Shown piece by piece: positions 1 to 7,787 of a stretch of 64,000 nucleotides of DNA. The DNA comes from Mycobacterium sp. (GTDB lineage: Bacteria > Actinomycetota > Actinomycetes > Mycobacteriales > Mycobacteriaceae). The stretch is from the NCBI GenBank assembly GCA_021732005.1, contig JAKFVT010000061.1:93105-157104 (forward strand), read 5' to 3'. Position 1 is the stretch's first letter. Every line of letters starts with the position of its first letter. The notes below the pieces were generated by a model. That model did no database searches and was not told the origin of the DNA. It was given only the letters and a program-made list of their open reading frames with translations. A program made the translations under genes and the position numbers.

Positions 1-440
1 CGCAGATCTCCGACGGTGCCGCAGCGGTGCTGTGGATGGACGAAGACAAGGCCAAGGCCCTCGGACTGAAGCCGCGGGCGCGGATCGTCAGCCAAGCCCT
101 CGTCGGCGCCGAAACCTACTACCACCTCGACGGACCGGTGCAGTCCACCGCCCGTGTGCTGGAGAAGGCCGGCATGAAGCTCGGCGACATCGACCTGGTC
201 GAGATCAACGAGGCGTTCGCCTCGGTGGTCCTGTCCTGGGCGCAGGTGCACGGCGCCGACATGGACAAGGTCAACGTCAACGGTGGCGCCATCGCCCTGG
301 GCCACCCGGTCGGCAGCACCGGCAGCCGGTTGATCACCACCGCGCTGCACGAGCTCGAGCGCACCGATCAGAGCACCGCCCTGATCACCATGTGTGCCGG
401 CGGTGCGCTGTCGACCGGCACCATCATCGAGCGGATCTAG
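1..440 (+). CDS. fadA5: FadA5-type steroid thiolase, C-terminal part (5' end outside window)
   Basis: Only the last 145 residues are present; the reading frame enters at base 3 with no start. The sequence carries the C-terminal thiolase hallmarks: QISDGAAA at the left edge, the NEAF segment, the catalytic-His motif GGAIALGHPVG, and the catalytic-Cys region MCAGGALSTG close to the end. It closely matches the remembered end of M. tuberculosis FadA5 (Rv3546), which thiolyses a 3-oxo-cholest-24-oyl-CoA intermediate during side-chain beta-oxidation. The neighbourhood (ddn, the Rv3548c/Rv3549c-like SDRs, echA20, ipdAB) is that of fadA5 and not of fadA6, which is separately present at 9790-10947. 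The stop overlaps the start of the next gene by one base (TAGTG), so translation is probably coupled. Confidence 0.9.
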   Translation, partial: QISDGAAAVLWMDEDKAKALGLKPRARIVSQALVGAETYYHLDGPVQSTARVLEKAGMKLGDIDLVEINEAFASVVLSWAQVHGADMDKVNVNGGAIALGHPVGSTGSRLITTALHELERTDQSTALITMCAGGALSTGTIIERI

Positions 441-820
441 TGGCTCCTGTGGTCTCCGACGAGGCTCGGATCGCCGCGGCGCGCGCGTACATCGAGGCGC
501 TCGCGAGCCACCGCGCCGATGACGTGCCGTTCGCGCCGGACTGCACTCGCATCGAGTTCGGGGTCAAAACCGGATTCTCTGGAGATCAGTTGCGCCGCAG
601 CCTCAATCGCGGCCCGCAGTACCTCGTCATCAAGTCGGTCAGCGAGCCAGAGTTCAGTGTGAACGGCGATGAGGTCCACGCCCGATTCGAACTCCTCACC
701 AAACCGACGATCGCGGGACGGCGAGTCGCCGCACGTATCGACGAGACGTTTCTGATTCCGGCCGCCGATGGCAAGATCCATCACATTCGGGCGATCGTTC
801 GCCCGTTCATCAAAAGCTAG
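440..820 (+). CDS. Small NTF2/SnoaL-like (DUF8021-like) protein
   Basis: The GTG start shares its G with the fadA5 stop. The product is 126 residues, without signal peptide or membrane segment. Its layout, an N-terminal helix (EARIAAARAYIEALASH) followed by beta-rich sequence ending ARIDETFLIPAADGKIHHIR, looks like the cone-shaped NTF2/SnoaL fold or a DUF8021 protein. That is a judgement from pattern, and no catalytic residues can be assigned. M. tuberculosis has no gene here between fadA5 and ddn, so this is an insertion relative to that genome. The coupling to fadA5 suggests a role with a sterol or CoA-ester intermediate; this is inference only. Confidence 0.7.
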   Translation: MAPVVSDEARIAAARAYIEALASHRADDVPFAPDCTRIEFGVKTGFSGDQLRRSLNRGPQYLVIKSVSEPEFSVNGDEVHARFELLTKPTIAGRRVAARIDETFLIPAADGKIHHIRAIVRPFIKS

Positions 821-835
821 CCCGAGGAGTTCTTC

Positions 836-1291
836 TTGCCCAAGCCCCGCCCCAAGGCCCTCGACACACCGGCGACTAAGTTCATCATCAAGTGGATGTC
901 AAAAGGGCAGACCGCGCTGTACAAGGTCAGCAAGGGCAAGATCGGCGGCAGTTTCCTCGAAGGTGCGCCGGTGGCGCTGCTGACGACGATCGGGCGCAAG
1001 AGCGGTGAGCCGCGCGTCGCGCCGCTGCTCTTCCTCCGCGAGGGCAACCGGGTGGTGTTCGTGGCGTCCCAGGGCGGCAGCGACAAGCACCCGTTGTGGT
1101 ACCTCAACCTCAAGGCGAACCCGAAGGTGAAGGTCCAGATCAAGGACGAGGTGCTCGAGCTGACCGCGCGCGATGCCACTGAGGCTGAGCGTGCCGAGTA
1201 CTGGCCCAAGATGACCGCGTTCTACACGGGTTTCGAGGACTACAAGTCCTGGACCGACCGGGTGATCCCGATCGTGATTTGCGATCCGTAA
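836..1291 (+). CDS. ddn: Deazaflavin (F420)-dependent nitroreductase family protein, Ddn orthologue
   Basis: The product has 151 residues, the same length as M. tuberculosis Ddn (Rv3547), and lies in the same place next to fadA5. Shared family landmarks include PVALLTTIGRKSGEPRV in the F420-binding split-barrel, a DKHPLWYLNLKANPKV segment, LTARDATEAERAEYW, and the end SWTDRVIPIVICDP. The start is TTG at 836, chosen because GAGGAG lies six bases upstream at 824-829 and the N-terminus then reads MPKPRP, like Ddn. The family reduces substrates with F420H2; Ddn acts on quinones and activates bicyclic nitroimidazoles. Whether this copy accepts nitroimidazoles cannot be told from sequence. Confidence 0.88.
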   Translation: MPKPRPKALDTPATKFIIKWMSKGQTALYKVSKGKIGGSFLEGAPVALLTTIGRKSGEPRVAPLLFLREGNRVVFVASQGGSDKHPLWYLNLKANPKVKVQIKDEVLELTARDATEAERAEYWPKMTAFYTGFEDYKSWTDRVIPIVICDP

Positions 1292-1310
1292 AGCTGGGCA
1301 ATTTATTGGC

Positions 1311-1766
1311 GTGAGCCAAGAGTCCCACCCCATCCGCAACTCGAGCGTGCTGGCGAAAGCCATGAAGTACTTCGCCCGAGCCCACATCGCGGTGTATCGC
1401 CGCACCAACGGCAAGCTGGGCGCGAAGCTGCTGTGGTTTCCCGCCGCATTGCTGACGACCACCGGCCGCAAGTCGGGCCAGCCGCGCACCACCGCCACGT
1501 TGTATCTGCAGGACGGCGAACGCATCGTGCTGCCCGCGTCCTACGGCGGGCGCAACTCGAATCCCGCGTGGTACCTCAATCTGAAGGCCGCCCCGAAGGT
1601 CGAGGTTCAGGTGCGCGGCACGGTGCGGGACATGACCGCGCGGGACGCCACCGACGACGAGCGCCGGGTGTACTGGCGCCAGCTGACGCGAATCTACCCG
1701 CCGTACAAGGGGTATCAGGACGCCGCAGACCGGCGCATCCCGCTGGTGGTGTGCGAGCCGCTATGA
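1311..1766 (+). CDS. Second Ddn-family F420-dependent oxidoreductase (tandem paralogue)
   Basis: This gene also encodes 151 residues, starts at a GTG 19 bases after the first ddn copy, and is clearly paralogous: LLTTTGRKSGQPRTTATLYL, NPAWYLNLKAAPKVEVQVRG, MTARDATDDERRVYW and a final RRIPLVVCEPL. The N-terminal 30 residues, which vary among Ddn homologues and contribute to substrate access, differ strongly from the first copy. The pair therefore looks like an old tandem duplication with divergent specificity. It is probably co-transcribed with fadA5, the NTF2-like gene and ddn. Substrate unknown; F420 binding is inferred from the family. Confidence 0.83.
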   Translation: MSQESHPIRNSSVLAKAMKYFARAHIAVYRRTNGKLGAKLLWFPAALLTTTGRKSGQPRTTATLYLQDGERIVLPASYGGRNSNPAWYLNLKAAPKVEVQVRGTVRDMTARDATDDERRVYWRQLTRIYPPYKGYQDAADRRIPLVVCEPL

Positions 1767-1805
1767 GCCCGCCTCGCGCCGAGCGTGACACCAGCGTCCC
1801 GTTCG

Positions 1806-1839
1806 GCGTCGAGCGTCACTCTGGCGTGACGCTCGACGC
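1806..1839. terminator. Hairpin between convergent operons
   Basis: Perfect 14-bp inverted repeat (arms 1806-1819 and 1826-1839, six-base loop) in the 85-base gap between the + strand ddn genes and the - strand SDR gene. There is no T tract, so it fits the U-tract-free mycobacterial type and could act in both directions. Confidence 0.6.
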
Positions 1840-1851
1840 GACGGGGACGTC

Positions 1852-2769
1852 TTAGGCGCCGAAGACCGGCAGCGGAGTGCGCGAGTTGGCGATCAGGTCG
1901 CTCACGACCGGGCCGAGCTCGGCGGGATCCCAGCGGGCGCCCTTGTCGATGGTCCCGCCGCGGTTCCAGCCCTCGGCCACCCGGATGATGCCGCCTTCGA
2001 CCTCGAACACCTGACCGGTGACGTCTTTCGACTCGACGCTGCCGAGCCACACCACCAGAGGCGAGACGTTTTCCGGTGCCATGGCGTCGAAATCGCTGTC
2101 CTGGGTGGCCATCATGTCGGCGAACACGGTCTCGGTCATCCGGGTACGGGCCGAGGGCGCAATTGCGTTGACGGTGACGCCGAAGCGTCCCATCTCGGCT
2201 GCGGCCACCAGGGTCAGCGCGGCGATACCCGCCTTGGACGCGCTGTAGGTCGCCTGTCCGACGCTGCCCTGCAGGCCGGCACCCGAGCTGGTGTTGATGA
2301 TGCGGGCATTGAGCGTGTCCGGGCCGGCATTTCCGCTCTTTACCTGCGCGCGCCAGTACGCTCCGGCGTGCTTCATCGTGGCGAAGTGCCCCTTGAGGTG
2401 CACGGCGGTGACGGCGTCGAACTCGTCCTCGGTGGCGTTGACGAACATCCGATCCCGCACGATGCCTGCGTTGTTCACCAGCACGTCGAGCCCACCGAAG
2501 GCGTCGATGGCGGTCTGGATCAGCGCCTCGGCCTGCGCCCAGTCGGCGACGTTGGAACCGTTGGCGACGGCTTCCCCACCACCGGCGACGATTTCGTCGA
2601 CCACTCCCTGTGCGGCGCTGCCGCCACCGGCCGGCGAACCGTCGAGCCCGACACCGATGTCGTTGACCACCACGCGCGCGCCTTCAGCGGCGAACGCCAG
2701 CGCGTGCGCGCGGCCGATGCCGCCGCCCGCTCCCGTCACGATGACGACACGACCGTCGAGAAGTCCCAT
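1852..2769 (-). CDS. Short-chain dehydrogenase/reductase, Rv3548c-like
   Basis: The product has 305 residues, close to the 304 of Rv3548c. The NAD(P)-binding motif VTGAGGGIGRAHA is at the N-terminus, with NNAG in the middle and the active-site YSASKAG. A C-terminal extension of about 50 residues (VVWLGSVESKDVTGQVFEVEGGIIRVAEGW) is typical of the MFE-2-like 3-hydroxyacyl-CoA dehydrogenase branch. The start is the ATG at 2769, which has GGAG nine bases upstream and gives MGLLDGRVVIVTGAG; a longer reading frame exists but begins inside the upstream gene. It lies 13 bases behind the next SDR gene and should be transcribed with it from the KstR2-controlled region at 3578-3591. The hydroxyacyl substrate is not known to me. 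Confidence 0.85.
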   Translation of the reverse strand: MGLLDGRVVIVTGAGGGIGRAHALAFAAEGARVVVNDIGVGLDGSPAGGGSAAQGVVDEIVAGGGEAVANGSNVADWAQAEALIQTAIDAFGGLDVLVNNAGIVRDRMFVNATEDEFDAVTAVHLKGHFATMKHAGAYWRAQVKSGNAGPDTLNARIINTSSGAGLQGSVGQATYSASKAGIAALTLVAAAEMGRFGVTVNAIAPSARTRMTETVFADMMATQDSDFDAMAPENVSPLVVWLGSVESKDVTGQVFEVEGGIIRVAEGWNRGGTIDKGARWDPAELGPVVSDLIANSRTPLPVFGA

Positions 2770-2782
2770 TGACGTTGTCTCC

Positions 2783-3562
2783 TTATTTGATGTCGGCAGT
2801 GGTGGTCGACAGGTAGTGCGGCGGTTCCCCGCCACCATGTACCTCCAGCGACGCACCACTGATGTAGGACGCCGCAGGCGAGGCGAGAAACGCTGTGGCC
2901 CAACCGATGTCCTCGGGCTTGGCCAGCCGGCCCAGCGGCACGTTCTTGGATATCGCCGCGATGGATTCGGCGTCACCGTAGAAGAGTTCGGACTGTTCGG
3001 TCTCGACCATGCCGACGACGACGGAGTTGACGCGGACCTTCGGCGCCCATTCCACGGCGAGCGTGGTCGTCATGCTTTCCATGCCGGCCTTGGCCGCCCC
3101 GTAGGCGACGGTACCCGGCGTCGGCCGTCGGCCGCTCACGCTGGTGATGTTGATGATCGAGCCACCGGAGTCCTGGGCTTGCATCACCGCATTGGCATGC
3201 TGCGAGACCGACAGCGCACCAAGGAGATTGAGCTCCACGATCTTGGTGCTGAACTTCGCCGAGGCATCGGCCGCGAGTACATAGGGTGAGCCGCCCGCAT
3301 TGTTGACGACAACGTCGAGGCGCCCATGGTCGGCGACGATCCCGTCGATGAGAGCTTTGACGGCCTCGTCGTCGCGGATGTCGCATGCCCTGAACTCGTA
3401 CGGCGACCCGTCAACCGGCCGTCGGGCGCACGTGATGACGGTGGCGCCCTGCGCGGCGAAGACGGCGCTGATTCCGGCGCCGACACCTCGCACACCCCCC
3501 GTCACCAGGACGACAGAGGCGCTCAATTGCAGGTTGATACCGCTGTCAGCCGCTTCGGTCAC
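2783..3562 (-). CDS. Short-chain dehydrogenase/reductase, Rv3549c-like
   Basis: This 259-residue classical SDR has VTGGVRGVGAGI for dinucleotide binding, NNAGG, a catalytic Ser in NITSVSG and the Tyr-Lys pair in YGAAKAG. The end, SGASLEVHGGGEPP, is usual for the family. The start is GTG at 3562. It is the first gene of a two-gene operon facing echA20 across a 68-base region that carries a KstR2 box, the same arrangement as Rv3549c/echA20. A role in sterol C/D-ring or propionate side-chain oxidation is expected from regulon membership, but its exact reaction is not established from sequence. Confidence 0.85.
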   Translation of the reverse strand: MTEAADSGINLQLSASVVLVTGGVRGVGAGISAVFAAQGATVITCARRPVDGSPYEFRACDIRDDEAVKALIDGIVADHGRLDVVVNNAGGSPYVLAADASAKFSTKIVELNLLGALSVSQHANAVMQAQDSGGSIINITSVSGRRPTPGTVAYGAAKAGMESMTTTLAVEWAPKVRVNSVVVGMVETEQSELFYGDAESIAAISKNVPLGRLAKPEDIGWATAFLASPAASYISGASLEVHGGGEPPHYLSTTTADIK

Positions 3563-3577
3563 TGTGCTAGCGTACCA

Positions 3578-3591
3578 AGCAAGTGCTTGCT
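3578..3591. promoter_or_regulatory. KstR2 operator between the SDR operon and echA20
   Basis: AGCAAGTGCTTGCT matches the published 14-bp KstR2 motif AnCAAGnnCTTGnT at every fixed position. It sits in the 68-base divergent region, 15 bases from the GTG of the SDR gene and 39 bases from the ATG of echA20, so it can repress both directions. KstR2 itself is encoded at 10958-11548 and is released by HIP-CoA. Confidence 0.85.
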
Positions 3592-3630
3592 TAGGTATTC
3601 ACCCCGTCAGGAAGTGGCCCAGGTATCCCG

Positions 3631-4386
3631 ATGACCATCACCACCAGCACCGTCGAACCGGGCATCGTCGCCGTCACGGTGAACTACCCGCCCGTCAACG
3701 CGATCCCCTCCCGTGGCTGGTTCGAGCTCGGTGACGCCATCACCGCGGCAGGCCGCGACATGAACACCCACGTGGTGATCCTGCGCGCGGAGGGCCGTGG
3801 CTTCAACGCCGGTGTCGACATCAAGGAGATGCAGAACACCGAGGGGTTCACCGCACTGATCGACGCCAACCGCGGGTGCTTCCACGCGTTCCGCGCCGTG
3901 TACGAGTGCGAGGTGCCAGTGGTCGCGGCCGTCAACGGATTCTGTGTCGGCGGCGGCATCGGACTGGTCGGCAACTCTGATGTGATCGTCGCTTCCGACG
4001 ACGCGAAGTTCGGCCTGCCCGAGGTGGAGCGCGGCGCACTGGGCGCGGCCACCCACCTGTCCAGGCTGGTGCCCCAGCACATGATGCGCCGGCTGTTCTT
4101 CACCGCCGCGACGGTGAGCGCCGAGACGCTGCACCACTTCGGCTCGGTGCACGAGGTGGTGCCGCGCGCCGATCTCGACGAGGCAGCACTGCGGGTGGCA
4201 CGCGACATCGCCTCCAAGGACACCCGGGTGATCCGCGCCGCCAAGGAGGCGCTGAACTTCATCGACATCCAGCCGGTCAATGCGCGGTACCGGATGGAGC
4301 AGGGCTTCACGTTCGAACTGAACCTGGCCGGCGTCTCCGATAAGCACCGCGACGCATTCGCCGGAACCGACAAGGGATCGAAATAG
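3631..4386 (+). CDS. echA20: HIEC-CoA hydrolase EchA20, crotonase family
   Basis: A 251-residue crotonase-fold protein. The CoA/oxyanion-hole region RGFNAGVDIKEM and the segment NGFCVGGGIGLVGNSD are visible, followed by the helical C-terminus. Position and sequence match M. tuberculosis EchA20 (Rv3550), which hydrolytically opens the ring that remains from sterol ring C in the bicyclic CoA thioester, giving COCHEA-CoA, the substrate of IpdAB. It is the first gene of echA20-ipdA-ipdB-ipdC, with one base between its stop and ipdA, and is under the KstR2 box at 3578-3591. Confidence 0.9.
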   Translation: MTITTSTVEPGIVAVTVNYPPVNAIPSRGWFELGDAITAAGRDMNTHVVILRAEGRGFNAGVDIKEMQNTEGFTALIDANRGCFHAFRAVYECEVPVVAAVNGFCVGGGIGLVGNSDVIVASDDAKFGLPEVERGALGAATHLSRLVPQHMMRRLFFTAATVSAETLHHFGSVHEVVPRADLDEAALRVARDIASKDTRVIRAAKEALNFIDIQPVNARYRMEQGFTFELNLAGVSDKHRDAFAGTDKGSK

Positions 4387-4387
4387 C

Positions 4388-5266
4388 ATGGCAGACAAGC
4401 GGACAACGCTCGAAGAGGCCGTCTCGGTCGTCGAAAGCGGGATGACGATCGGCATCGGCGGCTGGGGCTCCCGGCGCAAGCCGATGGCCCTCGTGCGCGC
4501 CTTGTTGCGCACCGACGCCACCGATCTGACCGTCGTCACCTACGGCGGCCCCGACCTCGGTCTGCTGTGCTCGGCAGGCAAGGTCAAGAAGGTGTACTAC
4601 GGCTTCGTGTCATTGGACTCGCCGCCGTTCTACGACCCGTGGTTCGCCAAGGCCCGCACGACGGGTGCGATCGAGGCACGCGAGATGGACGAGGGCATGC
4701 TGCGCTGCGGTCTGCAGGCCGCGGCCCAGCGGCTGCCGTTCCTGCCGATCCGCGCGGGACTGGGCAGTGACGTGCGGGCGTTCTGGGGTGACGAGCTCAA
4801 GACCGTCAAATCGCCCTACCCCACCGGTAGTGGCTACGAAGAACTGGTCGCCATGCCCGCACTGAACCTGGACGTCGCGTTGGTGCACCTCAATCTCGGT
4901 GACGCACAAGGCAATGCCGCGTACACCGGCATCGACCCGTACTTCGACGACCTGTTCCTGATGTCGGCGCAGAAGCGGGTCATGTCGGTGGAGAAGGTGG
5001 TGCCGACCGACGAGCTGGTGAAATCGGTGCCGCCGCAGGCGCTCCTGATCAATCGGATGATGGTCGACACGGTCGTCGAGGCGCCCAATGGTGCGCACTT
5101 CACCACGGCCGAGCCGGACTACCGTCGCGACGAGAAGTTCCAGCGGCACTACGCCGAGGCCGCCGCAACCGACGAGACGTGGGCCCAGTTCGTGTCGACC
5201 TACCTGTCGGGCAGCGAAGACGATTACCAAGCCGCAGTGCGCAAGTTCAAGGAGGAGCAAGCATGA
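4388..5266 (+). CDS. ipdA: Cholesterol ring-cleaving hydrolase, IpdA subunit
   Basis: 292 residues of the class I CoA-transferase fold. Strongly conserved stretches shared with Rv3551 include MTIGIGGWGSRRKPMA, TYGGPDLGLLCSAGKVK, FVSLDSPPFYDPWFAKAR and EAREMDEGMLRCGLQAAAQR. In this pair the fold serves as a hydrolase that opens the last sterol ring (ring D) in COCHEA-CoA rather than as a CoA transferase. The stop overlaps the ipdB start (ATGA), which suits equal production of the two subunits of an alpha/beta complex. Regulation is through the KstR2 site ahead of echA20. Confidence 0.93.
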   Translation: MADKRTTLEEAVSVVESGMTIGIGGWGSRRKPMALVRALLRTDATDLTVVTYGGPDLGLLCSAGKVKKVYYGFVSLDSPPFYDPWFAKARTTGAIEAREMDEGMLRCGLQAAAQRLPFLPIRAGLGSDVRAFWGDELKTVKSPYPTGSGYEELVAMPALNLDVALVHLNLGDAQGNAAYTGIDPYFDDLFLMSAQKRVMSVEKVVPTDELVKSVPPQALLINRMMVDTVVEAPNGAHFTTAEPDYRRDEKFQRHYAEAAATDETWAQFVSTYLSGSEDDYQAAVRKFKEEQA

Positions 5267-6009
5267 TCTCCGCGTCTCGCGCCGAGGTGTGCGCCGTCGC
5301 CTGCGCGGAATTGTTCCGTGACGCAGGCGAAATCATGGTCAGCCCGATGGCCAACATGGTGTCGATCGGTGCAAGGTTGGCCCGGCTGACGTTTTCCCCC
5401 GACATCCTGCTGACCGACGGCGAAGCGCGCATCCTCGCCGACACCCCGGCGATGGGCGCCACCGGAGCCATCGAGGGCTGGATGCCGTTCGGCCGCGTCT
5501 TCGAGACGCTCGCCTGGGGGCGTCGCCATGTGGTGATGGGCGCCAACCAGATCGACCGCTACGGCAACCAGAACCTGTCCGCCTTCGGTCCGTTGCAGCA
5601 TCCGACCCGTCAGATGTTCGGCGTGCGCGGCGCTCCGGGTAACACCATCAACCACGCCACCAGCTACTGGGTCGGCAACCATTCCAAGCGGGTGTTCGGC
5701 GAGAGCGTCGACATCGTCTCCGGAATCGGCTGGGACAAGGTCGATCCGGACAATCCCGCCTACCGCTTCATGAACGTCTACCGGGTGGTGACCAACCTCG
5801 GTGTGTTCGACTTCAACGGACCCGAGCACCAGATGCGAGCGGTGTCACTGCATCCGGGCGTGGCGCCCGAGCAGGTCGCCGAGAACACCTCGTTCGAGGT
5901 GCACGGCCTTGGCGAGGCCGAGACCTCCCGCCTGCCCTCCGGCGAGGAGCAGAAGCTGCTGCAAGAAGTCATCGACCCGAAATCTTTGCGGGACAAAGAA
6001 GTCCGATGA
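5263..6009 (+). CDS. ipdB: Cholesterol ring-cleaving hydrolase, IpdB subunit
   Basis: 248 residues from the ATG that overlaps the ipdA stop by four bases; the 250-residue Rv3552 is the counterpart. GGAGGAG lies at 5251-5257, six bases upstream. Family segments include AGEIMVSPMANMVSIGARLARLT, LLTDGEARILADTPAMGA and GANQIDRYGNQNLSAFG. IpdB pairs with IpdA to form the ring-D hydrolase of the sterol C/D pathway. A longer in-frame reading back to 5179 would run into ipdA and is not favoured. Confidence 0.93.
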   Translation: MISASRAEVCAVACAELFRDAGEIMVSPMANMVSIGARLARLTFSPDILLTDGEARILADTPAMGATGAIEGWMPFGRVFETLAWGRRHVVMGANQIDRYGNQNLSAFGPLQHPTRQMFGVRGAPGNTINHATSYWVGNHSKRVFGESVDIVSGIGWDKVDPDNPAYRFMNVYRVVTNLGVFDFNGPEHQMRAVSLHPGVAPEQVAENTSFEVHGLGEAETSRLPSGEEQKLLQEVIDPKSLRDKEVR

Positions 6010-6037
6010 GCACTTGCGCGAAGAGCAGAGGGCCCCG

Positions 6038-7102
6038 ATGACCGCTCACCTGAAGACCCCGCTGACCGAGCTGATCGGCATCGAACACCCGGTGGTACAG
6101 ACCGGCATGGGCTGGGTGGCCGGCGCCCGGCTGGTCTCGGCCACGTCCAACGCTGGCGGCCTCGGCATCCTCGCCTCGGCGACGATGACGATCGACGAGC
6201 TGGCGGCGGCCATCCGCAAGGTCAAGGCCACCACGGACAAGCCCTTCGGCGTCAACATCCGGGCCGACGGCGCAGACGCCGGCGACCGGGTCGACCTGAT
6301 GATCCGGGAGGGTGTCAAGGTGGCGTCGTTCGCCCTGGCGCCCAAGCAGGAGCTGATCGCGAAGCTCAAAGAGGCCGGCTCCGTGGTGATTCCGTCGGTC
6401 GGCGCGGCCAAGCATGCTCGTAAGGTGGCCGGCTGGGGCGCCGACGCGGTGATCGTGCAGGGCGGCGAGGGCGGCGGCCACACCGGCCCGGTCGCGACCA
6501 CCTTGCTGCTGCCTTCGGTGCTCGACGCCGTCGACATCCCGGTGATCGCCGCCGGCGGTTTCTTCGACGGACGCGGTCTGGCCGCGGCGCTGTCCTATGG
6601 CGCCGCGGGGGTGGCGATGGGAACCCGCTTCCTGCTGACCTCGGATTCGACTGTGCCCGAGGAAATCAAGCAGCGGTACCTCACGGCCGCGCTGGACGGC
6701 ACCGTGGTGTCCACCCGGGTCGACGGCATGCCGCACCGGGTTCTGCGCACCGAACTCGTCGAGAAACTCGAGAGCGGCTCACCGATCCGCGGTTTCACCG
6801 CCGCCGTACGTAATGCGGCCAAGTTCAAGAAGATGTCGCAGATGACGTGGGCGGGGATGATCCGCGACGGCCTGGCGATGCGCCACGGTAAAGACCTCAC
6901 CTGGTCGCAGGTGCTGATGGCCGCCAATACCCCGATGCTGCTGAAGGCCGGTCTGGTCGAAGGCAACACCGAGGCGGGTGTGCTGGCCTCCGGGCAGGTC
7001 GCCGGGATCATCGAGAACCTGCCGTCGTGCGCCGAGCTGGTCGACACCATCGTCACCGACGCCATCAAGCACTTGCAGTCGGCCAACTCCTACATCGTGT
7101 AA
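6038..7102 (+). CDS. ipdC: FMN-dependent HIP-CoA pathway dehydrogenase IpdC
   Basis: 354 residues of the nitronate monooxygenase/2-nitropropane dioxygenase-type TIM barrel. Visible FMN-site motifs are VVQTGMGWVAG, IVQGGEGGGHTGP, IPVIAAGGFFDGRG and GVAMGTRFLLT. It matches Rv3553 (355 residues), IpdC, which introduces a double bond into the 5-hydroxy bicyclic CoA thioester before IpdF acts. The ATG at 6038, 28 bases after ipdB, gives the family N-terminus MTAHLKTPLTELIGIEHP; an upstream reading would overlap ipdB. It is the last gene of the echA20 operon. Where M. tuberculosis continues with fdxB, this genome has an inserted satD-like pair. Confidence 0.92.
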   Translation: MTAHLKTPLTELIGIEHPVVQTGMGWVAGARLVSATSNAGGLGILASATMTIDELAAAIRKVKATTDKPFGVNIRADGADAGDRVDLMIREGVKVASFALAPKQELIAKLKEAGSVVIPSVGAAKHARKVAGWGADAVIVQGGEGGGHTGPVATTLLLPSVLDAVDIPVIAAGGFFDGRGLAAALSYGAAGVAMGTRFLLTSDSTVPEEIKQRYLTAALDGTVVSTRVDGMPHRVLRTELVEKLESGSPIRGFTAAVRNAAKFKKMSQMTWAGMIRDGLAMRHGKDLTWSQVLMAANTPMLLKAGLVEGNTEAGVLASGQVAGIIENLPSCAELVDTIVTDAIKHLQSANSYIV

Positions 7103-7173
7103 AGCTATACACTTCATTCTGGTGAAATGAAGCTATAATCTTCATATGTCTGAAGTGAAGGTTATCGCTTCAT
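7097..7173 (+). promoter_or_regulatory. Leaderless promoter inside an interlaced set of inverted repeats, ahead of the satD-like gene
   Basis: A perfect -10 hexamer TATAAT (7134-7139) ends six bases before the ATG at 7146, so transcription is expected to begin at or next to the start codon. Half-sites alternate around it: CTTCAT at 7112-7117, ATGAAG at 7127-7132, CTTCAT at 7140-7145, TGAAG at 7151-7155 and 7156-7160, CTTCAT at 7168-7173. They form nested dyads: CTTCATT-N7-AATGAAG, ATGAAG-N7-CTTCAT (enclosing the -10) and CTTCA-N6-TGAAG (running into the coding sequence). GTGTA/TACAC at 7097-7112 adds a small dyad. The layout fits an operator overlapping the promoter. Confidence 0.72.
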
Positions 7174-7787
7174 CGTGGCAGGCGGCTCTGATCGGCGACG
7201 TCGTCGACTCCCGCCACGCCGCAGACCGCGCGGACCTGCACCGACGCGTCACCTACGCGCTCGGCGAAGTCGTCGCGGACCCTCCCGCATTCACGGTCGG
7301 GGACGAGTTCCAGGGCAGCTATCCGACCGTCGGCGCCGCGATCGACGCCGCGCTGACCGTGCGTTTGGCGCTCGATCCCGACATCGACGTGCGCTTCGGC
7401 ATCGGCTGGGGCGAGATGACCGTGCTCGACTCCGACACCGGCATTCAGGACGGCCCCGGATGGTGGTCGGCCCGGGAAGCCATCGAGTGGACGGCGGCCG
7501 CCCAGCAGCAGCCTGCCCTCGCGACGGTGCGCACCGCCTACCGACGCCACGGCGACACCGGGCCCGACCCCGACGCCGTCAACGCCGCCCTGTTGTGTCG
7601 GGACCACCTGCTTGGATCGATGGATGCCCGGTCCCTTCGGCTACTGCGGGGACTGCTCGACCACAAGACGAAGAAGGAACTGGCGGCCATGGAAGGGATC
7701 AGCGCATCGGCGGTGTCCCAGCGGACCGCACGCGATGGACTGGATCTGCTGGTGCTGGCTGCCGAACAGCTGAGGGCCGTCCAATGA
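7146..7787 (+). CDS. SatD-family protein with C-terminal HTH
   Basis: 213 residues. The N-terminal part carries the SatD-family signature AALIGDVVDSR followed by a domain with FTVGDEFQGSYPTVGAAIDAAL and DIDVRFGIGWGEM, reminiscent of nucleotide-cyclase-like folds. The last 60 residues (LRLLRGLLDHKTKKELAAMEGISASAVSQRTARDGLDLL) read as a sigma-region-4/MarR-like helix-turn-helix. A DNA-binding role and autorepression at the flanking operator array are therefore plausible but inferred. It overlaps the downstream membrane gene by four bases (ATGA). The start ATG lies directly behind a -10 box, implying a leaderless message. M. tuberculosis has no such gene between ipdC and the following region. 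Biological function unknown. Confidence 0.75.
   Translation: MSEVKVIASSWQAALIGDVVDSRHAADRADLHRRVTYALGEVVADPPAFTVGDEFQGSYPTVGAAIDAALTVRLALDPDIDVRFGIGWGEMTVLDSDTGIQDGPGWWSAREAIEWTAAAQQQPALATVRTAYRRHGDTGPDPDAVNAALLCRDHLLGSMDARSLRLLRGLLDHKTKKELAAMEGISASAVSQRTARDGLDLLVLAAEQLRAVQ

Noticed and set aside
32..820. Single 262-residue protein spanning the fadA5 end and the NTF2-like gene
   Set aside because: The first 136 codons are an out-of-frame reading of fadA5; only the part from 440 looks like a protein.
1852..2976. 374-residue form of the Rv3548c-like SDR
   Set aside because: The added N-terminus lies inside the upstream SDR gene and has no family similarity, whereas the ATG at 2769 has a good ribosome site.
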